DNA from: Bacteroidales bacterium
Lineage (GTDB): Bacteria > Bacteroidota > Bacteroidia > Bacteroidales > UBA932
DNA length: 27,147 bases
NCBI GenBank assembly: GCA_020026275.1
Contig: JAHHQQ010000025.1
Coordinates: 1 to 27,147, forward strand
Direction of reading: 5' to 3'
Positions within the stretch are counted from its first letter, which is position 1. Each line of letters starts with the position of its first letter. The position numbers were made by a program, and so were the translations under genes. The notes under the pieces were generated by a model that made no database searches, was not told the DNA's origin, and was given only the letters and a program-made list of their open reading frames with translations. Shown in pieces: positions 8,406 through 15,129 of the stretch.

Positions 8406-9272
8406 CTATCTCCTTTTGGCGGCAATGCAGTTCGGTATCTTTCGTGTTCCCTTGTGATCGAAGCATTTGTTGTCACTAGGATGGTTGAGAACACCTTCGG
8501 TTTTTGTCCAGAGTGTTGAAGAACCACCCCCATCTAGATTGATGGCATCTTGCAAACCTAACAATTTGGCAATGATCGCTGTCTCTTCTATGGTGGCACC
8601 GGCAGCTTGTTCAAACCGACCGTCAATGACAGCCATTACGATTTCGCCATTTTTATTGTAGCCAATCAATGTCCTGGGATGTCTATGGGTGAAGAAAGTC
8701 TTGTCACTATTGTATCCGATTATCTGGCCATCCTTTACCAGAACAGGCCCTGCAGCCAGTACGGAATACCATTTTTTGCAGATGGTCTCATATTCAGTTG
8801 TATCACATAACGTGATAGCTGGTTTTTTCCCTTTTTTGTCCTTGAAACCGATGACACCATTGACTCGATACAAATCCTTTCCATTGGTCCGGCCATATAC
8901 TTTTCCGCCGATTCTCGTATAGGTTACAGGTCGAAATGTCCTTGTATTGAAATAACTTCCATTGACCCCCATTGTATAATCGGCCTTTTGTATGATTTGG
9001 TCTGCAGTATCATTGCCACCGTCTTCCAGTTGGAGAATGGAAGATTTGTATGTCTTGGATTTGTATGCTATGATGGAAATGGATTGTTGGGAATCAAACA
9101 TCTTGATAGAAGCCTGCCGGCATTGGGCATCCTTGTCCAAACGGGTTATGTTCCAGTCAGCATCTACGAATGCGATAGAATCTGCTTTTTGAATAGGGGA
9201 TTGCGCTTTTGCAGTTGTCAGAAATACAATGGCTGCTAGCATCATAGTCAGTGTCCTCAATGTGGTAGTCAT
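8406..9272 (-). CDS. Secreted phosphodiester glycosidase family protein (NAGPA domain)
   Basis: From the ATG at 9272 the protein has 288 residues. It begins with a signal peptide (MTTTLRTLTMMLAAIVFLTTAKAQ) that directs it to the periplasm or outside. The open frame continues upstream to 9485, but that extension has no signal and covers the promoter region, so 9272 is preferred. NAGPA (DUF2233) hallmarks are GVNGSYFNTRTF, VLAAGPVLVKDGQ, HPRTLIGYNKNG and the C-terminal INLDGGGSSTLW. The family includes the enzyme that uncovers mannose-6-phosphate by cleaving GlcNAc-1-phosphodiesters. Bacterial members are thought to act on envelope or teichoic-acid-like phosphodiesters; the substrate here is unknown. 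It is a single gene with its own promoter. Confidence 0.88.
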   Translation of the reverse strand: MTTTLRTLTMMLAAIVFLTTAKAQSPIQKADSIAFVDADWNITRLDKDAQCRQASIKMFDSQQSISIIAYKSKTYKSSILQLEDGGNDTADQIIQKADYTMGVNGSYFNTRTFRPVTYTRIGGKVYGRTNGKDLYRVNGVIGFKDKKGKKPAITLCDTTEYETICKKWYSVLAAGPVLVKDGQIIGYNSDKTFFTHRHPRTLIGYNKNGEIVMAVIDGRFEQAAGATIEETAIIAKLLGLQDAINLDGGGSSTLWTKTEGVLNHPSDNKCFDHKGTRKIPNCIAAKRR

Positions 9273-9353
9273 AATTTTAAAGTGTTGAAATAAATTTAAA
9301 TAAATTACCTGATCCAACCGTTTCACCTGATAAGGAAAAACTTGTTCGGCAGT

Positions 9354-9385
9354 TGTCCCAGCGGCCGCTATCCCATAGCGGGACA
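9354..9385 (-). promoter_or_regulatory. Hairpin(s) in the leader of the NAGPA-type gene
   Basis: CCGCTAT-CCC-ATAGCGG (9365-9381) forms a perfect 7-bp stem. An alternative outer stem, TGTCCC/GGGACA (9354-9359 and 9380-9385), shares two bases with it, so the two are mutually exclusive at those bases. Both fall in the ~120-base untranslated leader of the minus-strand gene. Confidence 0.4.
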
Positions 9386-9400
9386 GTAAACAGGAAACTT

Positions 9401-9432
9401 CAAATATACGGTATATTTGAACAAAAATGAAA
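9401..9432 (-). promoter_or_regulatory. Promoter of the NAGPA-type gene, overlapped by a 21-bp palindrome
   Basis: On the minus strand TTTC (9432-9429), 20 bases, then TATATTTG (9408-9401) fits the Bacteroidota promoter. The -7 box lies inside the perfect palindrome TCAAATATAC-G-GTATATTTGA at 9400-9420, a good candidate for a dimeric repressor site. Confidence 0.55.
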
Positions 9433-9464
9433 TTCCTGTCATGCAATCTCATGCTCTGCCATAA

Positions 9465-9479
9465 GCCTCTGCCAGAGGC
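9465..9479 (-). terminator. Short hairpin downstream of pabA
   Basis: GCCTCT-GCC-AGAGGC forms a perfect 6-bp stem about 50 bases past the pabA stop on the minus strand. It is followed there by TTATGG with only a weak T run. It may terminate or stabilise the pabA transcript. Confidence 0.35.
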
Positions 9480-9527
9480 AGGCAATCTGGAGAATGTCTT
9501 GAATCCATAAGAGCAATCAGATTCGCA

Positions 9528-10115
9528 TCAATCTGATATGATACTTTGCAACCAGTTGGATATTAAAATATTGCCACAATTTGACATATATGATTCAGGA
9601 TGATATTGAACACCGAAAATAGGTAAATGTCGATGATTGAAAGACATTATATTTCCATGTTCATCTATAGAAGTCACTTCCAGTTCTTCTGGAAACCCCT
9701 CAGGATTTATCACCCAGGAATGGTAACGTCCCACTATGGCGGGTTCCTTCAATCCACGCAGCAATAGATCTCCCTTTCCCACTTGGGCCAACACACTGCG
9801 ATGCCCATGGAAAGGCGAAGGAAGGTTCAGCAATGTCGCACCAAAGACTTCAGCAATAGCTTGATGGCCTAAACAGATGCCAAGAATGCTGTGGGTATGG
9901 CTGCACATTTTGATGACTTTCTTCAAGTCGCCGGCTTCCGATGGCATGCCCGGTCCAGGGGAAATCAACAATCCGCCATATTCTTTCAGCCGGGAGAAAT
10001 CTATGCGATTATTATACGCTATGTCAAACTGAGGAGCTTCTGGAGCTTCTCTCAGTAATTGTATGATATTATAAACGAAAGAATCGTAATTGTCGATAAC
10101 CAGGATTTTTTTCAT
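9528..10115 (-). CDS. pabA: Aminodeoxychorismate synthase glutamine amidotransferase subunit (PabA/TrpG family)
   Basis: The 195-residue class I glutamine amidotransferase has the triad Cys81 (GICLGHQ), His172 and Glu174 (YHPES), and opens with ILVIDNYDSFVYN. It releases ammonia from glutamine for the chorismate-aminating partner. PabA and TrpG cannot be separated by sequence alone. The choice of pabA rests on its position head-to-head with pabB and pabC across 50 bases and the absence of any trp gene nearby. Some bacteria share one such subunit between folate and tryptophan synthesis, so dual use is possible. Confidence 0.88.
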   Translation of the reverse strand: MKKILVIDNYDSFVYNIIQLLREAPEAPQFDIAYNNRIDFSRLKEYGGLLISPGPGMPSEAGDLKKVIKMCSHTHSILGICLGHQAIAEVFGATLLNLPSPFHGHRSVLAQVGKGDLLLRGLKEPAIVGRYHSWVINPEGFPEELEVTSIDEHGNIMSFNHRHLPIFGVQYHPESYMSNCGNILISNWLQSIISD

Positions 10116-10165
10116 GGCGACAAATGTAATAATAATAACTTTGCATTATATAATACAAAGGTCAG
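10116..10165. promoter_or_regulatory. Divergent pabA / pabBC promoter region
   Basis: The 50-base spacer carries TAACTTTG on the plus strand (10136-10143), a full -7 match about 22 bases before the pabB ATG. A weak TTTC (10110-10113) sits in the -33 position. On the minus strand TACATTTG (10128-10121) is also a full -7 match, placed only about 6 bases before the pabA ATG. The two promoters would overlap, so polymerase binding could couple the two transcripts. Confidence 0.55.
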
Positions 10166-11134
10166 ATGATAGAAGCAAATGAAGTACATCGGGAAATGAA
10201 CAGATGTGGCAAATCTGGTCAGCCCTTTCTGTTCGGAGTAGATTTTGAAATGAACAGGGGATTTTTCATTGAAAATCCATTAGAAGACAAACGCATACTA
10301 TTTGAAGTTGGTCTGGTTTCCAATAGAGAGCCGGAACTGCCACCAAGTCCAGATCCACGACTGGAAGTCCTGCACGTTGACGAGACTGCTTATACATCCA
10401 AATTTGATATCGTACGCGATGGCTTGCTGTATGGAAATAGTTTTTTGGCAAATCTCACAGAACGGACACCTGTTTCTGTCAATTTGACACTGGAACAAAT
10501 ATTCTATCATAGCAAAGCTAGATACAAGGTCCTGTTTCCCGAACGTTTCGTTTGTTTTTCGCCAGAAAGCTTTGTGCGGATCCGGGGGAACGAGATATCT
10601 GCCTATCCGATGAAAGGAACGATTGATGCCACCATTCCAGATGCAGAATCGTTGCTGATGAACAATTATAAAGAAGAATGTGAACACTACACTATTGTGG
10701 ATTTGTTGCGCAATGATTTGAATAGGGTATCACAAAATGTCCAAGTCAGGCGATTCCGTTATATTGAAAAAATCCGCACCATCAAGGGAGAAATCTTGCA
10801 GACGAGTTCTGAAATTGCAGGTCATCTGCCAGATGACTGGCACCGTCATATAGGGGATATCATCTTCCGTTTGTTGCCGGCAGGTTCGATATCCGGAGCC
10901 CCAAAACTTTCTACCATCCAATTGATACAAAAAGCAGAAGGCATTCCAAGAGGTTATTACAGTGGAATATTCGGTTATTTTGACGGATGCACACTAGACA
11001 GCGCCGTCATGATCCGGTTCATAGAAAAAACTAAAGGGCAATATTTTTTCCGCAGTGGAGGAGGAATTACCATAAATAGCAAATCAGCGGAAGAGTATGC
11101 AGAGGTGTTGGAAAAAATCTACTTGTCCATATGA
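10166..11134 (+). CDS. pabB: Aminodeoxychorismate synthase component I
   Basis: The 322-residue protein keeps the chorismate-binding catalytic domain and lacks the long N-terminal domain of E. coli PabB. Visible motifs are YPMKGT (147-152), DLLRNDLNRV, LLPAGSISGAPK, the GYYSGIFGY region and FRSGGGITINS. The lysine in PMKGT (Lys150) is the nucleophile residue that marks aminodeoxychorismate synthase; anthranilate synthase has PIAGT there. With PabA it converts chorismate and glutamine to 4-amino-4-deoxychorismate in the cytoplasm. It starts the pabB-pabC transcript, 18 bases ahead of pabC. Confidence 0.93.
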   Translation: MIEANEVHREMNRCGKSGQPFLFGVDFEMNRGFFIENPLEDKRILFEVGLVSNREPELPPSPDPRLEVLHVDETAYTSKFDIVRDGLLYGNSFLANLTERTPVSVNLTLEQIFYHSKARYKVLFPERFVCFSPESFVRIRGNEISAYPMKGTIDATIPDAESLLMNNYKEECEHYTIVDLLRNDLNRVSQNVQVRRFRYIEKIRTIKGEILQTSSEIAGHLPDDWHRHIGDIIFRLLPAGSISGAPKLSTIQLIQKAEGIPRGYYSGIFGYFDGCTLDSAVMIRFIEKTKGQYFFRSGGGITINSKSAEEYAEVLEKIYLSI

Positions 11135-11152
11135 TATAATACGTAAGCAAAC

Positions 11153-11764
11153 ATGAAACCAGTTGAAAACATTCGCTTCATAGAAACCCTGCAAATTGTA
11201 GATGGGCATTTCACCGATCCGACCCCACACTTGCGGCGTATCCATGCCACATTGGCTGAAATAGGAGAATCTGGCTTTCTCTTGCCGGCCTTTGCTGATA
11301 CGGTTATACCGGAAGACAAACGAACAGGCTGTGTGAAATGCCGTTATCTGTATGACCAGCACAAAGGGAAGATGGAGTTTGCAGACTATATACCCCGAAA
11401 AATTCGTACTTTGCGAATGGTGGAGGACAATCAGATTGACTATCATCTGAAATATGCCGACAGGAGGCCTTTGGAAGCTCTTTGGGCAAAGCGTGAGTCA
11501 TGTGACGACATTTTGATTGTCAAAAATGGAGAAATTACCGATACGAGCTACAGCAATGTCGTTTTGTATGACGGCATGCGCTATGTTATACCTCGCTCCT
11601 ATTTGCTCAACGGTATCCGGCGCCGCCAACTATTGTCAACAGGTTTTGCCGAGGAGGTTCCTGTTGCTCCATCTGACCTGATTGATTATCAATGTCTTTA
11701 TCTGATCAATTCTATGTTGGATATCAAAGACGGGATATGTGTTGATGTGCAAAATATTTTTTAA
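11153..11764 (+). CDS. pabC: Aminodeoxychorismate lyase-like class IV aminotransferase
   Basis: The 203-residue fold-type IV PLP protein has a probable cofactor lysine at Lys100 (YHLKYADR), the conserved strand DDILIVKNGEITDTSYSN, and the late motif RSYLLNGIRRR. It is much shorter than E. coli PabC (269 residues) because the N-terminal domain is compact, as in many Bacteroidota class IV proteins beside pabB. It would cleave 4-amino-4-deoxychorismate to p-aminobenzoate and pyruvate. Function is assigned mainly from its place directly behind pabB. The usual Glu of the ExSxSN motif appears as Asp130, a conservative change. Confidence 0.82.
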   Translation: MKPVENIRFIETLQIVDGHFTDPTPHLRRIHATLAEIGESGFLLPAFADTVIPEDKRTGCVKCRYLYDQHKGKMEFADYIPRKIRTLRMVEDNQIDYHLKYADRRPLEALWAKRESCDDILIVKNGEITDTSYSNVVLYDGMRYVIPRSYLLNGIRRRQLLSTGFAEEVPVAPSDLIDYQCLYLINSMLDIKDGICVDVQNIF

Positions 11765-11796
11765 ATCTGTTTTTCATAAAAGATAGATAAATTACA

Positions 11797-11832
11797 GCGC
11801 ATAAAATGCGCCGGACAATCCATGTCCGACGC
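11797..11832 (+). terminator. Overlapping stem-loops after pabC
   Basis: GCGCAT-AAA-ATGCGC (11797-11811) overlaps a second stem of 9 pairs and one mismatch, GCGCCGGACA/TGTCCGACGC (11808-11817 and 11823-11832). The second stem is followed by AAAAAA, not T, so this is not a standard intrinsic terminator on the plus strand. The shared GCGC means only one stem can form fully. It probably marks the 3' end of the pabBC transcript. Confidence 0.4.
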
Positions 11833-11869
11833 AAAAAAGCAACAAGATTCAAATAAAACGTATTAAATA

Positions 11870-11901
11870 TTTGGTAATCAGATATAAAAATGTTTAATTT
11901 G
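11870..11901 (+). promoter_or_regulatory. Promoter of the fimbrial locus
   Basis: TTTG at 11870-11873, a 20-base spacer and TTAATTTG at 11894-11901 fit the Bacteroidota promoter with one mismatch in the -7 box. The long leader (about 170 bases) before the first fimbrial ATG leaves room for RNA-level control. Confidence 0.6.
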
Positions 11902-12077
11902 CAGTGGGCTCCTGATAAGCATGCGATATGTATACGAGTTCTGTCAATCGAATATTTTCTGTGCGGCGGTCTTTGCCACTAGATTGTTGGAGGCGCTTTT
12001 CCTTAAAAGAGAAAGTTGGTTTTCAGTATTTGATTCGAAATTGATACCAAATAAGTAAACCTTTAAAAATATGTAAA

Positions 12078-13202
12078 ATGAAGAAGAAACTATTTTGTAA
12101 AAAAAAGATTTTGCTATTCAGTACCTTTTTATTTGTATTTGGAGCTTGCAGTAGTGAGGCAGTTTCAGAGTCAACGATGGACAATGATGTATGTTCTCAT
12201 CTGAACATATCGATTGACGTTCCTGGTTCTGACGATATTGTTGTAAAAGGTTGTACTCGCGCCGGCATATCGAGTCTCCCCAAAGAGGCGGAAGTCAAAA
12301 CCTTGAATGTTTATCTATTTTTAAAAAATGCATCAGGTAGTACAGAGTCTGACTATAAATATATCAAAGGCTATTCTTATTCGGACGGCAATTTGAAGAA
12401 AGAAGCAGACGGTAAATTGACTTGTTCTATTGGAATTTCCAATCAACTGATGGACAAGACGGTGAAGGTTGTCCTGATAGCCAATGACAAATCAAATGAT
12501 GCGAATATTTTTGAAGGAAAGACCACGTTGCAGGATTTCAGATCTGTTCTAGCCACGGCAGAAGTTTCCGATAGCCTTTCATCTGCAATTCTGGTAGGAA
12601 ATGACATGAAAGGTTTTCCAATGTCCGCTGTTTCTGGAGACATACGGTTGACCGCTGCCGGCGCATCGGTTCATTTGCCTCTTTTGCGTAATGTCGCACG
12701 TATTGATATTCACCACAATGCTCCTGGACTGATTATCAAATCTATGGAACTGCTCAATGTGAACAGCAAATCTTTTCTGTTGGCATCTGCAGATGGGAGA
12801 TCGGTGAATGTGCCGGATTCCGTCAGGAAAATCAGACTGTTGCCAGTGAGGGAAAATGAAATTGCCTATAATCCGGAGGATTCTCTAAATTATCATGTAG
12901 CCTTTTATCTTTATGAGCAGTCAGTATACAAAGAAGAAGATTCTCCTGTCGTGAAGATTGATTATATGATTCCTGGCGGGAACAAAAAGGCGGAGATAGG
13001 TCAATTGCTGGTAAAGTTCCAACGCACAAGTGGGAATCGTGAATTAATCGATGTCAAACGTAACAATCGGTATTTGATTCAGTTGGGAGATGGCCGTGAC
13101 GTTAGGCCAGGAACGCTTCGTGCCGAATTTGACGTAGTCAATTGGACGAACTATGATTATATTGTATCTGAGTTTGACCCGAATGCGGAATTAATAAAAT
13201 GA
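12078..13202 (+). CDS. Fimbrillin-like surface lipoprotein 1
   Basis: The 374-residue protein has a lipoprotein signal peptide ending in FVFGAC (lipid Cys24). Fimbrillin features are an acidic/Ser-rich segment after the Cys, then KGCTRAG with Arg61 before the first long strand (VKTLNVYLFL), GFPMSA near 179-184, LLRNVARIDIHH at 202-213, and a final VVNWTNYD beta-strand. In P. gingivalis FimA/Mfa1, proteolysis after an Arg in this position frees a groove for donor-strand polymerisation, so cleavage at Arg61 is plausible. It leads a five-gene same-strand cluster of fimbrial-type genes. Whether it is the main shaft or a tip/accessory subunit cannot be told. Confidence 0.75.
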   Translation: MKKKLFCKKKILLFSTFLFVFGACSSEAVSESTMDNDVCSHLNISIDVPGSDDIVVKGCTRAGISSLPKEAEVKTLNVYLFLKNASGSTESDYKYIKGYSYSDGNLKKEADGKLTCSIGISNQLMDKTVKVVLIANDKSNDANIFEGKTTLQDFRSVLATAEVSDSLSSAILVGNDMKGFPMSAVSGDIRLTAAGASVHLPLLRNVARIDIHHNAPGLIIKSMELLNVNSKSFLLASADGRSVNVPDSVRKIRLLPVRENEIAYNPEDSLNYHVAFYLYEQSVYKEEDSPVVKIDYMIPGGNKKAEIGQLLVKFQRTSGNRELIDVKRNNRYLIQLGDGRDVRPGTLRAEFDVVNWTNYDYIVSEFDPNAELIK

Positions 13203-13242
13203 TTTGCACAATAAGATGAACAACAGCCAAAAAACAGAAGAT

Positions 13243-14277
13243 ATGAAAAACAGAAATATAAGTAGAATACTTGTTGTCGTATTCTTGCCAATGTTGCTTT
13301 TTTCCTGTTCATGGGAAAGTGAACTTTGTGGACATGATGCATCTGAAGATGCTTATACCATTCGTTTTGCTTTGAATGGTACTGTACAGACCAAAGCCGG
13401 TGGAGATATCCACTCAGAAGGTGAGAAGGAAGTTCGGTCATTGTATGCCATTGTATTTAGAGATGAAACCGGTAAGGCGAAAACAGGTGTAAATGATGCT
13501 GAACTTGGGACTGAAATCTACTATCGGTGTGTCAAGATCGACATTCAAAATAAATTAGGAAGACTTTGTTTTTTTGATGTCGGGATGGCGGGGAGCTATC
13601 AGGTTTGTTTTATTGCGAATCCAGGAGAGGAATTGAAAGCCAAGATCAGAGCTTTGGAAGGAAAGACTCTTTCTGATTTCAAGAATTTGGTCGTTGAAAC
13701 TTCGCCAGAAACGAAACCGATGCTCATGACAACTGGCTTCTATGGAGCGACCGTCATTACAGAGAATGCTACGTTTTTGGAAAAGGTTATGCTGGAGCGT
13801 ACAATGTCTCGAGTAGATGTGATCAACAAAGCTATGGGAGTAGTCGTTACGAAGATTGTTTTTAGAAATCCTTCCAGCAAGTCTGTCTTGATCGCAGATA
13901 ATTCCAGTGCATTCTCGAACAGTTTCATTGGCCCAGATAAAATTTATGACAACCTGAATTTACAGGGCAGTGTCGGCAACTATGTTTACAGTGAGAAAAT
14001 CTATACCTATGAGCAATACGGAAAAGAATTGAGCGTTCCTTCATTGGATATATTTTATACTATTGATGGGAAGCCCCATGTGCACAATGTGGAATTCAAA
14101 ATTGCTCAACCTGAATCAGTACAGATAAATTTGAAACGTAATACTTTGTATAAAGTGATACTGTTCAATAATGCAAACGTCCTTAATGTTGAGATTTCTG
14201 TATCGGACTGGGACGAAGGCGAGATATTTTTTATTTCCAATAATGAAATTGAAGGAGGACTGTCGGACAGAAAATAG
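13243..14277 (+). CDS. Fimbrillin-like surface lipoprotein 2
   Basis: From the ATG at 13243 the protein has 344 residues and starts MKNRNISRILVVVFLPMLLF, followed by SC (lipid Cys22). In-frame starts upstream (13216 ATG, 13204 TTG) would place hydrophilic residues before the signal. It shares the layout of its upstream neighbour: a short linker, TVQTKAGG before the first core strand (VRSLYAIVF), MLMTTGFYGA, LERTMSRVDVINKA and a terminal ISVSDWDEGE strand. The candidate trimming site is Lys (TK) where the first protein has Arg. The start is 40 bases after the stop of fimbrillin-like gene 1, so co-transcription is likely. Probable fimbrial structural or accessory subunit. Confidence 0.7.
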   Translation: MKNRNISRILVVVFLPMLLFSCSWESELCGHDASEDAYTIRFALNGTVQTKAGGDIHSEGEKEVRSLYAIVFRDETGKAKTGVNDAELGTEIYYRCVKIDIQNKLGRLCFFDVGMAGSYQVCFIANPGEELKAKIRALEGKTLSDFKNLVVETSPETKPMLMTTGFYGATVITENATFLEKVMLERTMSRVDVINKAMGVVVTKIVFRNPSSKSVLIADNSSAFSNSFIGPDKIYDNLNLQGSVGNYVYSEKIYTYEQYGKELSVPSLDIFYTIDGKPHVHNVEFKIAQPESVQINLKRNTLYKVILFNNANVLNVEISVSDWDEGEIFFISNNEIEGGLSDRK

Positions 14278-14502
14278 TTTGTGGTGGTCAAAGCGGATTG
14301 TGTTTCATGGGACACAGTTCTGTTTCATGAAACCATCCGATTTGCAAGTAGCATCTGCCGATGAATTTTAACCTTGGTTTAAAGGAAGCCGCATGGTCCT
14401 CTATTGTGACATAAAACATAGTCTCCATTTTATTCCCACAATTGGGAAATGTGGAGAAGATATTATGTTGAATTTGCATCAACTGATCAATGTGTACAGA
14501 AA
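14278..14502. other. Hairpin-rich spacer inside the fimbrial locus
   Basis: The spacer separates the fimbrillin pair from the assembly genes. It holds a large interrupted stem at 14294-14339 (CGGAT...ATCCG outside, TTTCATG/CATGAAA inside) and a small stem TTCCCA-CAAT-TGGGAA at 14433-14448. A possible weak -7 box, TAACCTTG at 14369-14376, has no well-spaced -33. No T run follows the large stem, so it looks like an RNA-processing or stabilising element rather than a full terminator. Confidence 0.45.
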
Positions 14503-15126
14503 ATGAGTGCAATTCCGAAAAATATTCTGAGAAGAAAAAAAATTTGCGTCTCGTTTCTATGGATGCTTTCTATTTTTCTTTATCATTTTCCTCTTCGCGC
14601 ACAGAACTTCAATGTCAGTACAGACTTGCTCTATTGGGCCACATCCACTCCCAATGTGGAAATTGAACTGCGTTTGGCGCCACGGTATTCATTTTCGACA
14701 TCCATCGGATACAATGCTTTTGATTTCCGTAACCGTGTCGGGGCCAACGGTGTCAAGGTGAATCCCAAACTGCATCATTGGTTGGCAGTGCCAGAGGTTA
14801 AATACTGGTTTTGCCGAGTGTTTGAACGGCATTATGTCAGTTTGCAGGCATTGTTCGGAAAGTTCAATGCCGGAGGGGTACGTTTTCCGGTGTTTCTTAA
14901 AGATCGGCGCTATGAGGGTTGGTGTGCCGGTGCTGGATTGAACTATGGTTATCAGTGGGCTGCCGGTAAAAGTTTGGGAGTGGAAGCATCTGTCGGAATC
15001 GGTTATGTCTATATGTGCTATGATAAGTATGTTTGCGGTGCTTGCGGGAAGAATTTGGGTCGGTTCAATCGCAATTATTTCGGACCGACAAATATCTCAG
15101 TGTCATTCATCTATTATATCCGTTGA
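14503..15126 (+). CDS. DUF3575 outer-membrane-type protein of the fimbrial locus
   Basis: From the ATG at 14503 the protein has 207 residues. A signal peptide ends at HFPLRAQ (about residue 34); a start at 14449 would add 18 non-signal residues. The mature part opens with FNVSTDLLYWATSTPNVEIELRLAPRYSFSTSIGYN, split by beta-hairpin turns, and continues with alternating aromatic strands to a terminal ISVSFIYYIR. This fits a small outer-membrane beta-barrel of the DUF3575 family. DUF3575 genes commonly sit beside DUF3868 and FimB/Mfa2 genes in Bacteroidota, as here, with 3 bases to the next gene. A role in fimbrial export or anchoring is inferred from context only. Confidence 0.8.
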   Translation: MSAIPKNILRRKKICVSFLWMLSIFLYHFPLRAQNFNVSTDLLYWATSTPNVEIELRLAPRYSFSTSIGYNAFDFRNRVGANGVKVNPKLHHWLAVPEVKYWFCRVFERHYVSLQALFGKFNAGGVRFPVFLKDRRYEGWCAGAGLNYGYQWAAGKSLGVEASVGIGYVYMCYDKYVCGACGKNLGRFNRNYFGPTNISVSFIYYIR

Positions 15127-15129
15127 TAT

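Larger units (their letters stand above)
11765..12077. other. Gap between pabC and the fimbrial locus
   Basis: This 313-base gap has no ORF of note. It contains the post-pabC hairpins, the fimbrial promoter at 11870-11901 and then a leader of about 170 bases. A 10-base imperfect inverted repeat (gattcaaata at 11846, tatttgattc at 12027) brackets the promoter, but it is too short to support an invertible segment. Confidence 0.6.

Noticed and set aside
9273..9485. N-terminal extension of the NAGPA-type protein
   Set aside because: The extra 71 codons have no signal sequence and overlap the promoter, palindrome and leader hairpins; the start at 9272 gives a proper signal peptide.
10166..11134. 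Reading pabB as anthranilate synthase TrpE
   Set aside because: The motif is PMKGT with the lysine typical of aminodeoxychorismate synthase, and a pabC-like gene follows directly.
11846..12036. Invertible promoter of the fimbrial locus
   Set aside because: The only inverted repeat bracketing the promoter is 10 bases with one mismatch, which is expected by chance in a gap of this size, and no recombinase gene is nearby.
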